Assembly (NCBI RefSeq): GCF_949628215.1
Contig: NC_134276.1
Location: 129,704,125-129,768,124 of the forward strand
Source: Phalacrocorax aristotelis
Lineage: Eukaryota > Chordata > Aves > Suliformes > Phalacrocoracidae
Direction of reading: 5' to 3'
Length of the DNA: 64,000 nucleotides
Shown here piece by piece: positions 47,061-58,800 of the stretch (positions are counted from its first letter, which is position 1; every line of letters starts with the position of its first letter). Made by a program: the position numbers and the translations under genes. The notes beneath the pieces are model-generated. The model had not been told where the DNA came from, did not search any database, and was given only the letters and a program-made list of their open reading frames with translations.

Positions 47061-50000
47061 GCAAGGCTTTGCTTTCTGCCTGCCCAGGTCTTTTTTCAGA
47101 AGTGTGAATTGCTGAGGATGCTGACCAGGAACATGAGAAACTGCCCTGTACAAAAAACGACACTTACCCTGCCTAGCTGAGTTGCAAAGCCCTGTTCTTG
47201 GGCCTGTCTTAGGAATTACTTCAATGGTTATGCTCAACTTTGGCGTTTGGGTGATTTGAGCTTGTGTTAAACCTGGTTGTAACTGCACAGTAAAAAAGAG
47301 GTGAGACCGAAGCATTTTGAATCCAGAAGTTCCTTCCCAGGCTCAACAAATGGCTACTAACGTTCAGACTATGAGCAGTGGGACAGCCAGCCTTGGTACA
47401 GATCTGACCTTCTCCAAAATTCAGATGTAGCCACGCTGTTTCTTCGTACAGCCAGCTGAAAGTTTTGATCCCAACTGGATGTCCATCCCATTGCAGTTGG
47501 TTTGCAGGTTGTCCTGAACCAAATGTACTGGAAGGCCCCAGCTGAGACCTCCACGCTTCCTGAAGTCCTCAGCAGATATAGGCAGCCAAGCATCTTTCCT
47601 GCTGTAATATCAGCTGTCACGCCGTCTGCACTTTCATATCCAGGATATGTAACAGCCCCTGCCATTGCCTCTGATGGAGAAACCCCATATAGTCCAAATT
47701 CACTCCATTTGAAAGCCTTCCTCAGGACCTTTGTCCACTTGAGTGCCTGTGGAAATCCGCCAGCTTCTATTAGCTGTAATGGGCAGTTCAGCGCCAGCGT
47801 ATTTATCTCATTTGTAGTGTACCGTTTCCCTAGGTGGGTGCTAAAATCCATTGCCCCATGTTTTCTGTGTCCAGGTAACTTGTGTATTCAGGTGGGTTCA
47901 CATTACTGCCTCCCTCTTTCACTGTCCCTCATCGCTCTCATTGGCTCATGTCTTGCACCGGACTCTAAATTTCTGAGGCAACAATCAACTCTGGAAAATA
48001 AAAACTAGATTTGTGGATGGCTGAGAGATCCTTCTGACTGTCGGTGTCCAGGAGCTGCAGGGCAAAGCCAGCTGTTTCTCTTGGATGCTGTGCTGGATAA
48101 GGGGTTTGTTGTCTGTCTTTTCCCCACATACCAGCTGGAATGTCTGAACACAAATGATGACTTGAATCCTCCTCTTTCCTTGGTTAATGGGAAGCACCTG
48201 AAAGTCTCCTTTTCCTCTGCCTAGCTGCACAAGCTTTGAAAGTGTTCTTTGCTGTGAAACCCTGATTGTGTGCACTGTCCCTTCCTGGTATTATTGGGTG
48301 AGGGTCTTCCCTTGCAGACATCCTTTGTAGATGCTCCTACATGATCCCAAGATCACTTTGAGAACTACAGCTCTTTGGAGAAGTAAAGTCCACAGGATCT
48401 TTGTGTCTTGGGAACTGCCCCAAGGTGCAAACCTGTTTGCTGGAGAAATGCCCTACTACTACCTACAGAAAACCTCTGTGTGGCATCCTGATTATTGACA
48501 TAATGAGTATCCCCTGCCTCCCACGTCTAGAGCTAAAAACGCAGAATCCCATCACCCATGGATGCTTTCTCTTCTTGTGCAGAAGCCTGAAGGTATGTCT
48601 GTACAGGTCAGCAGATGATACTTCAGACAGCCCTGAGCTAGTGCCAGCCAGTGCCTGGCAGTCCACGCAGCACAGCTGGTGCAAACCCATCAGGTCAGAC
48701 AAGTAGGGCCTCATGAGACTTTCCGTGTTGCTGCCACGGTGCTCTCAGGTCTCCAAATTTCTGCTACTTTTGCGTGTGAGCTTCTACCTGACACCCAGCA
48801 GCACCTGTCTGATGTCTGGCTGTCTTTACACCTTAATTTCTGAGGGGTTTTCCTAAGTTATCTCACTTCTTTTGCAAGGGCAGGACAGGGCCAAAAGCCT
48901 TATTTTGCAGTTTGGAGTTGCTGTTGAAGGAGGAGTTATTCCTGTGATAACCTGCAGCAGCAGCAATTAAGAAATTTAATGGGGGACAAACATACTGAGC
49001 AGAGTACCAGTACTGCCCTACCTGGCACACCTGGGGTAGGAAGAGCTGCTGAAATCCATGTGGTTGTCCTTGTTAAGAGCTTTTTTGCATTTTGAGGGCA
49101 CTGTGAGGAAGCTACCACTGCCAAGGGCTGCCCTCCAAATCCTCCAAATGCCTCCAAATCCAGAGTGCTGTTGCTTCTGGCAGACAAACCACCTCTGTGT
49201 ACTTCCACGGGATCTTCATCAGTCTCCAGAGTGAGAGATGGTTCAAACAAGTCTTCTGTATGCTGGTGATGAGGCAAAGAATGAAGGGTATAAATATCAA
49301 GATTATGAGCACTAGTCCAGCCAAATGAGGACTGCTTGGAAAGAGAAGAGCCTATGCAGAACACAAGGGTTCTCTCAAAGGCAGTGCGGCACAACTGTTC
49401 AAGAGAACCATTTTGAGATACAAGCACTCAGCTTTATGTTCAGCATTGTCACTGCCGGGAGACCACAATGGCCAATCCTGCCTCTTAGGACTACATTAGT
49501 TTTCTTTTTTCTTCTTTTTTTTTTTTAATCTCTAAGTTTTTAGTATGTTTGAGCACAAAAAGTGTGGTTCATAAACTCCTTTGATCAGCCTGAAACCCAT
49601 GAAGGTGTTTGTGGTGAAACCAGAGCCCCTACCCCAGGGTGGACACTGCAGGTAATGTCTAAGTGATGGGAAGCTGAGCAAGATCAGGACAGTGGTTACA
49701 GACGCTGTTGGCCAAGAAGGGTGTTGGATGAAGGTGTGCACCTTGGGACATGATGAGGGGAGATGTCTGGAGAGTGACTGTCCACTGTCAGAGGTATGTG
49801 ATGTGTGAGGAAGCTCAGATCTCTCTGGAACCTGAACTGGAGCTGGTTTGCAACAGACAACTGTCCACCTAGCAAGGGTTAGGGAATCAGCTTGTAACAT
49901 CATTCACAGTAAAGACAGAAATTCAGCATCCCCAAGTCTCATCTAAAATCGGAAAGTGCCTCCAAAGGAATTGTTTGTTGCTTTGTTTGCAAAAAGTGCA

Positions 50001-52124
50001 AATGGCACATCAGAGAAGCAAAAATGCCTTGGTGGATTGTTTGGCTGAAGACTTAGTCAGGGTATATTGTAATGAGCCATATGCTAGCTTTGCATAGTAT
50101 TATCGGGTAAGCCAGCTGCAACGTGCAGCTGATTAGTCTGGTTGGAAAAATCTTCATTTTCCATAACAGGAGGTCAGAAAAGCTGAGCATTCTGGCAGGT
50201 ACCATCAACTCCTCTGATGGCTCCTGTCATCTTGCTGTGGATCAGATCAAGCTGGGAGAGCAAGAGAACCTCTGCTTTGTTTTCGTCCTAAAGGAGGGAC
50301 TGTCCTTTAGCCCTAGGTTTGTTTAATAGTAACTGCTTTTATGAACCATAACCCTTTCATTTTCCTGACGGAAGAGGTTTCTACTACCTCTCCCTGTGGC
50401 TACCATTCTCGTTGCCTCAGTCAGAGCTCGGTCATTCAGCTTAGCTGATACGCTGGAAACTTCCTGAGGTAACGGGATGGAGGTCAGGAGGCGATGGGAA
50501 CCTGATGAAGTGCGAGATCACAAAAGTGGCTGTGCAGCATGGGAGCAAACGTCCTTTTTGCCCCAAATCCCATCTCCTGTTGGGGCCAAAAGCCAATGCC
50601 CAGGCAAGAATATAAGAAGAGAGAGGGTAAGTAATTCCTCCAGGTATCAGCTTTGAACAATTTGTGTCTCAGGGACGTTTTGGAGCCAGAGGTGTTTCCT
50701 CTTTGCATTTGATAAATGTCAGTGGACTTTCCTTTTGTGTACTTTTCCAGCCTTCCCTTGAATCCCCTTGATCTTCTGGCATCCGCAGCGGCCTGGGCTA
50801 AGGAGTTTCACAGCTTGCTCACAACATCCGCCACTGGACAAGCTGAAACTTCCTCCATCAGGAACAGGTCTTTAGATCTCGTCTGCATTAAGTGCTGAAC
50901 CAAGGACTTGCGTGGCCACCCTTTGAATGGGTGAGAAATCCCCACCTAGAAGGTGAGAACTTCAATAGTTCTTTTAAGACCTTTTTTTTCAAACTGTTAT
51001 TTGATGTGTTTCCAAGGCAAAATTAACAGCCGTGTCAAAATCTGCTACAAATGAATACAACAAGCCTGGAAACACAATGCCAATGAACCAGAATGAGTTT
51101 TTAGCTCAAAGATATCTGATTTAACTTTTTTTTGAGAGAAACTTAGCTTAGGGTTATCCCTTTGCATTTACATATATATAGTGCTTAGAATGCTCTGGGT
51201 CATCATTACCTACAGACAGAAAGGGGCTGAACATATATGGAACTATTATTTCAGAAAGGCTGAGAAAGAAGCCATGCAGCTGCCTCGGGTTTGGGGTGCC
51301 CATGTGAATTTGACATGTAAGCCTCTAAAAAGCAACAAAACCACAAAGCAGTAGTAACAGAGTGGGGGTTGGGAGCGATGTGGGAAAACCTAGGGGATAC
51401 CATATTTTTGTCTGAGTAAGAAGCTTGAATCCGTCTCATCAAAAAGAAAAATTCCCCACAGACAGGATTGTTAAGGCTATTCTTATTTGACATGGTTATT
51501 AATGAGGAGGAGGAGGGAGCAAATTGCACGTTAATGAACTTCACAGGCAATAATATTCTGGGAAGGTCTGAGGGCTCCAGTGAGGAGAGATCAATCAGCC
51601 AAGTGGAGTGCAGCGCTGTCATTGTGTCGACAAAACGCCAAAACCTCTGAACGTTGCATCCAATACTTTCCAAAACCACTGGCCTCACAGGGCAGACACC
51701 TTTCATTGTCAGTGAAAATCAGGAAGATGAAAAAGCCTGCTTTCCTCTAAATACACCGTATGGTCATTGCAGAAGGTGACATGAGGTAACATGCACGGTT
51801 GGGATTTAGGGTGACCGTTAATGGGCATTTTTACTTCACGCAGCCAGTTCTTCCTCTCTGCCCTCTACACTCCACCCGGGTTCCTTGCTTCACGCCTCTG
51901 GTCAGCATCCCACGGGTATGCTCTTTGCACCCATTCTTGCCAAGTCCCATCCTTCAGGCTGACCCTGAAACATGACCTTTCTGCCAACACTCAGGTTTTA
52001 CTTCAAAAAAGGAAGAGCCAAATGCCTACTAATATCAGGCTGTTTTGGTGGTGTGACCAAAATCTGTCAGGTTTAGAATTAAGTGGAAATAATGAGAGAC
52101 GCAGTCATAGCCAGGATGTGCTAG
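47061..52124. other. Intergenic, several mid-size ORFs but no gene recognised
   Basis: Overlapping ORFs occur on both strands at 47369-47851 (minus, 160 codons), 47502-48008 (plus, 168) and 48936-49427 (minus, 163). They lack recognisable domains. A hydrophobic stretch, GLVLIILIFIPFILCLITSI, is read on the minus strand near 49260-49320. A conserved-looking AT-rich block is at about 51460-51640. Confidence 0.4.
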
Positions 52125-52610
52125 CTAGAGAATCACAAGGTGGCTGAGGTTGGAAGTGACCTCTGGAGATGACCTAGTCCAACCCACCTGCTCAAGCAGG
52201 GTCAGGTACAGCAGGTTGCCCACAACCATGTCCACTTGGGTGTTGAACATCTCTGCAAATAGACTCCATAACCTGTCTGGGCAACCTGCTCTAGTGTTTG
52301 ATCACCCTCACAGTAAAAAAACAAAACCAAACAAACAATTTTAAAACTATTCTATTCAGATTGAGTTTAATGCTTTTTTTTAAAAAAAAATTGTGCCCAT
52401 TGCCTCCTGCCCTGTCAGTAGGCACCACTAAGAAGAGTCTGCCCCCTCCTCTTTGTTCCCTCCCATCAGGAGGGAACATCAGGAAATTCCTCCCTGAGCT
52501 TTTTCTGCTCCACGATGAACAGTCCCAGCTCCTCTCAGCCTCTCCTCTCACAACAGATACTCCAGTCCCTTCATTATCATCATGGTCCTCTGCTGGACTC
52601 TGTTTGGGAA
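52125..52610 (-). mobile_element. CR1 LINE, 5'-truncated 3' end, antisense
   Basis: The plus strand reads the reverse complement of the CR1 3' end: AGAATCACAAGGTGGCTGAG, GGAAGTGACCTCTGGAGATG, CTAGTCCAACCCACCTGCTC, GGGCAACCTGCTCTAGTGTT, TTGTGCCCATTGCCTCCTGC, AGTCCCAGCTCCTCTCAGCC, and GATACTCCAGTCCCTTCATT, up to CTGCTGGACTCTGT. An A-rich/T-rich insertion sits at about 52312-52392. It encodes no intact protein; the 164-codon minus-strand ORF across it is spurious. Confidence 0.9.
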
Positions 52611-52614
52611 CCCC

Positions 52615-54360
52615 CATATGAGAAGACAGCTCCCCGATAGCTGTTCTCCCCAGGCATAGTGCGTTGCTGCCTGGTATGAACATACTGAGATCCAACCCGG
52701 TAACTTTGGTACAGTCAGGACCGGAGGCTGCGGGAGGCGGAGGTGCCATCCCAGCAGAGCCATGACAGGAGCAGAGCGAGAGCATCGTCTGGAAGGCAGC
52801 ACCACACGGAGGTGAAGACAGCAGAGAGCTGCCAGCTCTGACTGCTGCCCAAGCAGTGGGCAGAGCCTGTAGATTAGGTGGCTGTAAGGAAGTGGAAGGA
52901 AAGAAGGAAAGGAAAGGAAGGAAAACTCTGAGGCAGGGGTGCTTGAGGTCCCAAGCGAGTGAGAGGAAAAGAGCCTGGAGGCTGAAGGGGGCGCAGCAAT
53001 TTGGGAGGCAGTATCCTCCTAAGGGGGAGCAAGTTCCATCCCCTTCCCCTAACTCTGCTCACCTCGACCCCAGAGTCGAGGAGGGGCTGAGAGCTGATGG
53101 CACAGGCAACAGCCCTCCCTGGCGTTGGGCAAGTTGGAATGAAGCTGCAGTTGCCCTGGAGTGCGGCTGAACTGACTGGGAGGGCAGGAAGGGCGCAGGG
53201 GAGAGGAACGTAGAGTGTCCTGAGCACCAGGACACCTCCTCTGCATCTTAGCCGAGTAATAAAATGAGACAAGTGCGGTTGGATGAACACCAGAAAGGTC
53301 CTGACATTTCAGAAATCCTTTGCTGTTTTGCCTTTAATCAATCTGCACTAAGCCTCAAATATGAAAAGAAGTGCTTAGGGCAAAGGTGACTTTCGTATTA
53401 AGAGTAAATTGCTTTGATGCTTGTCAATTTGCCAAGATTTTTACAGCAAGGAAATGGTATTATTTCCCAGGCTCCTGGCATGGTCCTAAAGGTCACATGT
53501 CTTCCTTTTTCTCCAGCTGTTGTTCACACAATAAAAGCCACAAGCATAAAGATGTTGCTGCTGCTTTTTGGTACCACCAGGTAAAAAAGTCTAAATGATC
53601 TAAGTTATTTCATGTTCTTGGAGCTTTATTGTAAAGGCGGAATGAAAATGGACCGTGAAAAGTTCATGACCACTTTGCATGAATATTATTATTTCACAGA
53701 CATATTTATCTCCCTTCCCTTCCCGCTCAGTAGAGCTCACATTCCTTCACAAACCAGCCTCATTATTTCTAAGTGAGAACTTCTACCACGCGTTCACAAT
53801 GAAGGCTTTCTAAATAAATGGCAAATACTTTTCATAAAACACATGACAAGCATTAGAGTTTTATGAAGACAGCTGTAAAAGAGAGAGGCATGTCCTCACT
53901 AGGGATTAAACCACGAACAGCAAGATTTATGTAGGTCCAGAACTGAACTCTAGTGGCACCTACCTAACAGTATCATGCCAAATTTTTTTTCTTCAACTAC
54001 CAGCAGGTATGCTATGAAATATGATTACAGAATATTCCACAGTTGAGGCAAGTCAGCATTTAGGGGTCCTGCATGAATTTACAGAACTTAAGCAGCATGT
54101 ACTATGTGGGTACAGCTTCCCAGAAACAGGGCTAACACTGTTCAACGAAGGTACAAACCCACTGAGCACAGACTCTGACTTATGATGAAACTGGATCAGA
54201 GCTAAGCTGCTGCACGGAGAATGCCATAAAACCCAGAACCACCTTGCTAGCACGGACCCAGAGCTGCCTTCTTGCCAAGCCCGCAGGGCCAGTGCACTGC
54301 CTTGCCCTAAACAAGGTCCAGGGTTAATACCTCTTTACCCCTCCCCTGCTAAACAACTGT
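52615..54360. other. Intergenic; contains a conserved-looking AT-rich block
   Basis: Nothing coding is recognised. A purine-rich (GGAAA)n stretch is at about 52889-52925. The block at about 53600-53870 has POU-like TTTGCATGAATATTATT at 53674-53690 and resembles a conserved non-coding element. Confidence 0.45.
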
Positions 54361-54489
54361 AAGGACTTCTGTAAGGCCTTTGACACGGTCCCCCACAGCA
54401 TCCTTCTTTCTAAACTGGGGAGATACGGATTTGATCCTTGTGGGTCCCTTCCAACTCAGGATGTTTCATGATTCTGTTCTATGATTCTA
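54361..54489 (+). mobile_element. Internally deleted CR1 (RT fragment fused to 3' tail)
   Basis: The first about 70 bases encode DFCKAFDTVPHSILLSKLGR, the conserved palm segment of the CR1 reverse transcriptase. They jump at GAT directly into the last about 50 bases of a CR1 3' end (CCTTGTGGGTCCCTTCCAAC) with the ATTCTATG-type tail. The roughly 1.5 kb that normally separates them is missing. Confidence 0.8.
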
Positions 54490-55198
54490 TTAAGGGCTCA
54501 AGAGCAGCCCTGTGGAGAAGGACTTGGGGGTACCAGTGGATGAAAAGCTGGACATGAGCAAATGATGTGTGCTTGCAGCCCAGGCGGCCAACCGTATCCT
54601 GGGCTGCATCAAAAGAAGCGTAGCCAGCAGGTAGAGGGAGGTGATTCTGCCCCGCTACTCCGCTCTGGTGAGACCCCACCTGCAGTGCTGCGTCCAGCTC
54701 TGGAGCCCTCAGCACAGGAAGGACATGGAACTGTTGGAGCAGATCCAGAGGAGGGCCACAGAAATGATCCAAGGGCCAGAGCACCTCTCCTATGAGGACA
54801 GGCTGAGAGTTGGGGTTGTTCTGCCTGGAGAAGAGAAGGCTGCGGGGAGACTTTATTGCTGCATTCCAGTACTTAAAGGGGGACTATAGGAAAGATGGGG
54901 GCAACCTCTTTAGCAATGCCAGTTGTGACAGGAGAAGGCGTAATGGTTTTAAACTAAAGGAGGGTAGATTTAGACTGGATATAAGGAAAAAATTTTTTAC
55001 AATGAGGCTGGTGAAACACTGGAACAGGTTGCCCAGAGAAGTGGTAGATGCCTCATCCCTGGAAACATTCAAGGTCAGGTTGGACGGGGCTCTGAGCAAC
55101 CTGATCTAGTTGAAAATGTCCCTGCTCACTGCAGGGGGGTTGGCCTAGATGACCTCTAAAGGTCCCTTCTAACCTAAACCATTCTATGATTCTATGAC
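54490..55198 (+). mobile_element. CR1 LINE, 5'-truncated, C-terminal reverse-transcriptase part broken
   Basis: It begins at GGGCTCAAGAGCAGCCCTGT and runs to a tail of two ATTCTATGA-type units. It encodes the C-terminal part of the CR1 ORF2 protein: 'RYSALVRPHLQCCVQLWSPQ', then '[19 protein letters not shown]', then '[18 protein letters not shown]'. The frame is broken by a TAG at 54632-54634 and by a shift near 54807-54812 (GAGAGTTGGGG where the consensus I remember has two more bases). It abuts the previous CR1 tail, so it probably inserted there or the pair arose by recombination. Its end lies about 540 bases upstream of the SLC22A15 start codon. Confidence 0.9.
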
Positions 55199-55379
55199 TG
55201 GAGTTGCTCCACCTCATGAGGACACCACCCCCCTCTGCCTAGAGCCCATCTCCCCAGTCCTGTGCCCGCTTGCTGGAAGCAACCTGGCCGCTTAAGGCAC
55301 CTGTGCTGCCTCCCAGACACCCCTCACACATCCCCTCGACCCTCTCGCACACCTCTCTCACAATCCCCCTCCCCGCCGG

Positions 55380-55860
55380 CAGCCAATGGCAGACCGAGGA
55401 GCGCGCGAGCCTCCCTTCCCCCTCGACCCAGTTTAAACCAGGATCGTGCGCATGCGCTAACGCTCGTAACGACAGTAACGGCGGCAGTTACGTTTCCGCT
55501 TCCCTGGCGGGTGCCGGGAAAACGCTGCGCGTGCGTCCCTGGACGGGTCGCTTTCCAGCTGCTCGTCCTGGCGCCTGCGCGGCGCCTCCCGCCTCCCGCC
55601 CTTTCCTCCTCCTCCTCTCAGCCTCCGCCGCCGCGAGGGCCCGGCCGCTGCTCGGCGCCCCGCCCCGCCCCGCCCCGCCCCGGGCCGGGGATGCGCTGCT
55701 CGGCGGCCGCCCGTAGGAGCTGCGCGGCGGGCGGGGAGCGGGATGGAGGTGGAGGAGGCGTTCCCGCTGGTGGGGCAGATGGGACCCTACCAGGTGTACC
55801 TGTGCGTCCTGCTGGCCGTGCTCCTCCAGGTGAGAGGTCGCCTCCCTTTGCCAGGGTTGG
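55380..55860 (+). promoter_or_regulatory. SLC22A15: CpG-island promoter of SLC22A15
   Basis: GC- and CpG-rich, no TATA box. It holds an NRF1-type TGCGCATGCGCT at 55447-55458, a weaker one (TGCGCGTGCGTC) at 55526-55537, three TAACG units at 9-base spacing (55458-55480) followed by an inverted CGTAAC-type copy (55487-55492), and tandem CCCCG GC-boxes at 55658-55686 (Sp1/KLF). The start codon is inside the island. The transcription start is not determined, but the 5' UTR probably begins after the GC-boxes or NRF1 site. Confidence 0.75.
55743..55829 (+). CDS. SLC22A15: SLC22A15 (FLIPT1), first coding exon
   Basis: The exon encodes MEVEEAFPLVGQMGPYQVYL plus CVLLAVLLQ, 29 codons. It then meets a consensus donor, CTCCAG|GTGAGAG, with the GT at 55830. 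Human SLC22A15 starts MEVEEAFQAVGEMGIYQMYL and, from memory, also continues past LLAVLLQ, so the match and exon length agree; the junction is in phase 0. The ATG has G at -3 and +4 (good context). Residues about 19-29 begin the first transmembrane helix of the 12-helix major-facilitator fold. Known role: plasma-membrane transporter of the SLC22 family, reported for zwitterions such as ergothioneine and carnitine-type substrates in human. The rest of the gene lies beyond the window. An out-of-frame upstream ATG at 55690 overlaps the start. Confidence 0.93.
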
Positions 55861-58800
55861 GGGCGGGTGGTGGGTGCGGCGCCCTGACTGGTGTGGGAGC
55901 ACCCGTGGGAAAGGCAGTGCCGGGATGGGGGTGTCCCCGCCCGGACGATTCGGGTGCTGTGGGCAGTTGCCTTCTGGGGTGGTTGGGATGTGCCTGCCTG
56001 GTGCGAAGGGTGGTGTTGGAGGTCTTCTGCTGAGGGCCACCGCTGGTGGTAACCGGTCATCTGCTCTGGATTTAGCCTGCAGCAGTTTGCTGTGCTGCCG
56101 GGGCAAAGGTGACCTCTGTCCAAAGGCAGAGCGAACTTCTGCAGAGTGAATTTGGGGCAAATGGTTGATGCTATCTGTGCCACGTTGCCTGAGGAGGTAT
56201 ATGCCTTGTGTCACTCAGTGAGCAAATTGGGAGTATTCAGTTTTTTTCAGGTGAAGGGGTGGCAGAAGTGAAATTAAACTGAGATTTCTATGAGCCAGGC
56301 TGGAAGGTGGTGAGTTCTGTCAGAGGCTTTGCTGGGGATCCTACCCAACCTAGAGTTGATGGCCTACGCTAGTGATTTCTAGGTTGCATGTGGCTTGTTT
56401 GAGGTGGAAATGTTTGAAAAGCTACAGGTGATTGCTGACACCTCTGTGTGCAAAAAGCTCTCATCTAGTCAGCTGATAGGCTAAGATTGCTTATGGTACT
56501 TTGATTTGTCTTGACCTAACTCTTAGAATGTAGAGGGAGTATCTCTGTATTAGGTATTTAGCCTAGGTATTAGGCTCTGCATTTTTGGGTACTCAAGTTT
56601 GTATTTGGTGAGATAGAAGACTGGAACTCTCTTAAGTTTCATGATAAAAACTGAGTCCAAAGTAACAGTGGAGTGCTAAACACCATTCAGAGACTGCATG
56701 ACCAAGTGATGTGCTCTGCAGCCGGGTTTATCATCTTTACTTCTTGCTTTGCTTCATCTTTGTACCTGTTCACATGGGGGTGAGGAGGGGAGGTGAGGAT
56801 AATATGTGCACCTTCACAGTCAGGCCTAGGCGTAAAGTATAGTTTGAATCAGACAGAAGTTTTGTTTACTCCACGTTAACTCTTCAAAAACTTAATTCTA
56901 GTGAATTCAACTAGGCTGACAAATGCTGGCTTACTGCCACTGTGGAAACTTACCAGCTGCAGGAGGGAAGAGGGGAACTTGTGTCATCCCTCCTGCCTCT
57001 GCTGACCAGTATTTTGTAGTAAAGAGCTTAGTTGTGAGCCATGAGGCTAAGGATGTCTTCTCCTGGAGGCTAAGGGGATGACAGAAGTATTAAGAACCAT
57101 TGTAAGATGACCAAAGAAAATTCAGATGCCCAGTCCTGTCAGCTGGAAGCTCTCTACTTGATTACAAAGCTATGACAATGAACAAAAAAAGCTTTGTAGG
57201 CTTCTGTTTCCTTGTACTGTTTCTCTCTTTTTTTTTTTTTTTAACTGATTTAGCGGAATAATCCTTTAAAATTAGATGTTGCTTAGAGCTTGTTCTGCTG
57301 GCTGACTGGCTAGAAAATTTGTATGCTCACTGAAGATTAGGGATTAAGGAAGCTATAGTTATTTTTCTTTCCAGTGTGGGTCATGTTCTGGAACAAACTG
57401 CAACCATGACAAGTGCTCTGTATTCCCAGAGTTTTAAGTAGTATGGGTCAGCTGTTCTGTAATGCTTTTGTGTGTTCATTTTAGTTTTTAATAGATTAAC
57501 TTGCATTTCTCATGGGAGAACTAAACAGGAATATCTTTACAAATCCTGGAACTAATTCAGAATAACTAAAGAAAAAAGGTAGCAGGTTTGCAGGTCTGTT
57601 TTTTCTTCTCATGTTATCTTTAATCCTTCAACTTTACCAAAAGGGATCGTACACAGACTGATGTATCTTCTTTGCTTCGGATTGTGCAGGCACAGGAGTT
57701 TGTAAGGGATTTAGATCTGAAGCTTGTTGTCTTTCAGTCTGTGAATAGATTGGACTTATACAACTGATTCCTGCTTGGGAGGTTGATTGCTTTCTGTGTT
57801 CCTTTATTGGTGCCAAGTTATGTAATGTGTCACTGGAATGTGCAAGAGTAAGATTGAAGGCGGGTGCCACAATTGGCATTAATCTTTTGTCTGGTTTATC
57901 ATCAGCCTTTGGAGGATGGACCCAAAGGTAAGTAATGTATCCAGTGTGTGTGCTGTAGATTTAGGTAATAATGGGCTCCTTTAGTGGATTAGATGCAGCA
58001 TCTGGCTGCAGAATGACAACTCCTGTTAGTCTATATTACAGGCTCTGCCATGGGCTTATTCCATTTTATGGCTTTTTTTTTTCCTCCCCCGTCTCTTCCC
58101 ATGTGCTCTTTCAGTTAGCTTGTATTTTCACATTGGCCTGTGGGTATAAAAAATATTTCTACATTCTTAAAGATAAGAATACCAGAGGGCAAACTCTGTT
58201 TTTCTCTTTGCTGTGTCAAGTGCCTTCATCTCTGATGCAAATATACTGAGCTTAAACACTCTGCTTTCCCTGCCCTGTAGTATTCCCAGCAGATGTTCTT
58301 GCTTTCCTTGTAGGCTTTTGTGCTTTTTCATCTCTGCATGCTTCTGACCTCTTGAGTTTCATACTTTATAGGTGTTTTTCCCTCATCTTAGTGTTTTCCT
58401 TCTCATACAAATTTCTACGGTGAACTACTACTACCATGTAGTGTTACTGATGTGCCAATGTATCTGGTCTCTGAATTCTAATTACATAGTTTAGCTCACA
58501 GAACTTCTTTGAGGCAAGTTGAACCAAACACTTATGGCTGTATGAGTGAGACTTTCCATGTGGTAGTCAGTTTTCATGAGGCCATGAGTGACCTGGCACT
58601 CAACCTGTGGAATGAGCTTACTGACACTGCCAAAAAACCTTCAGGTTGCTTGTAGTCCGAAAAACATTTTTGTATGTCCTCAGTGTAACACTAGATTAAG
58701 TGTAAGTGTCGTGGACTGCTTCTTTCATCATCTTCACTTCTTCACTGATTTGTATTATTCTTTTGCTACCTGCTGCTGTTATTCATTAACTTGTTGAGCT

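Noticed and set aside
49110-49330. Retroviral envelope transmembrane remnant suggested by a hydrophobic segment
   Set aside because: No other envelope, gag or pol hallmarks, no LTR pair; a hydrophobic stretch alone is not enough.
52291-52785. 164-codon minus-strand ORF
   Set aside because: Runs through the CR1 3' end and its flanking DNA; the 3' part of CR1 is non-coding here.
55262-56149. 295-codon plus-strand and 231/198-codon minus-strand ORFs over the SLC22A15 promoter
   Set aside because: CpG-island composition artefacts; they conflict with the clear SLC22A15 first exon and donor.
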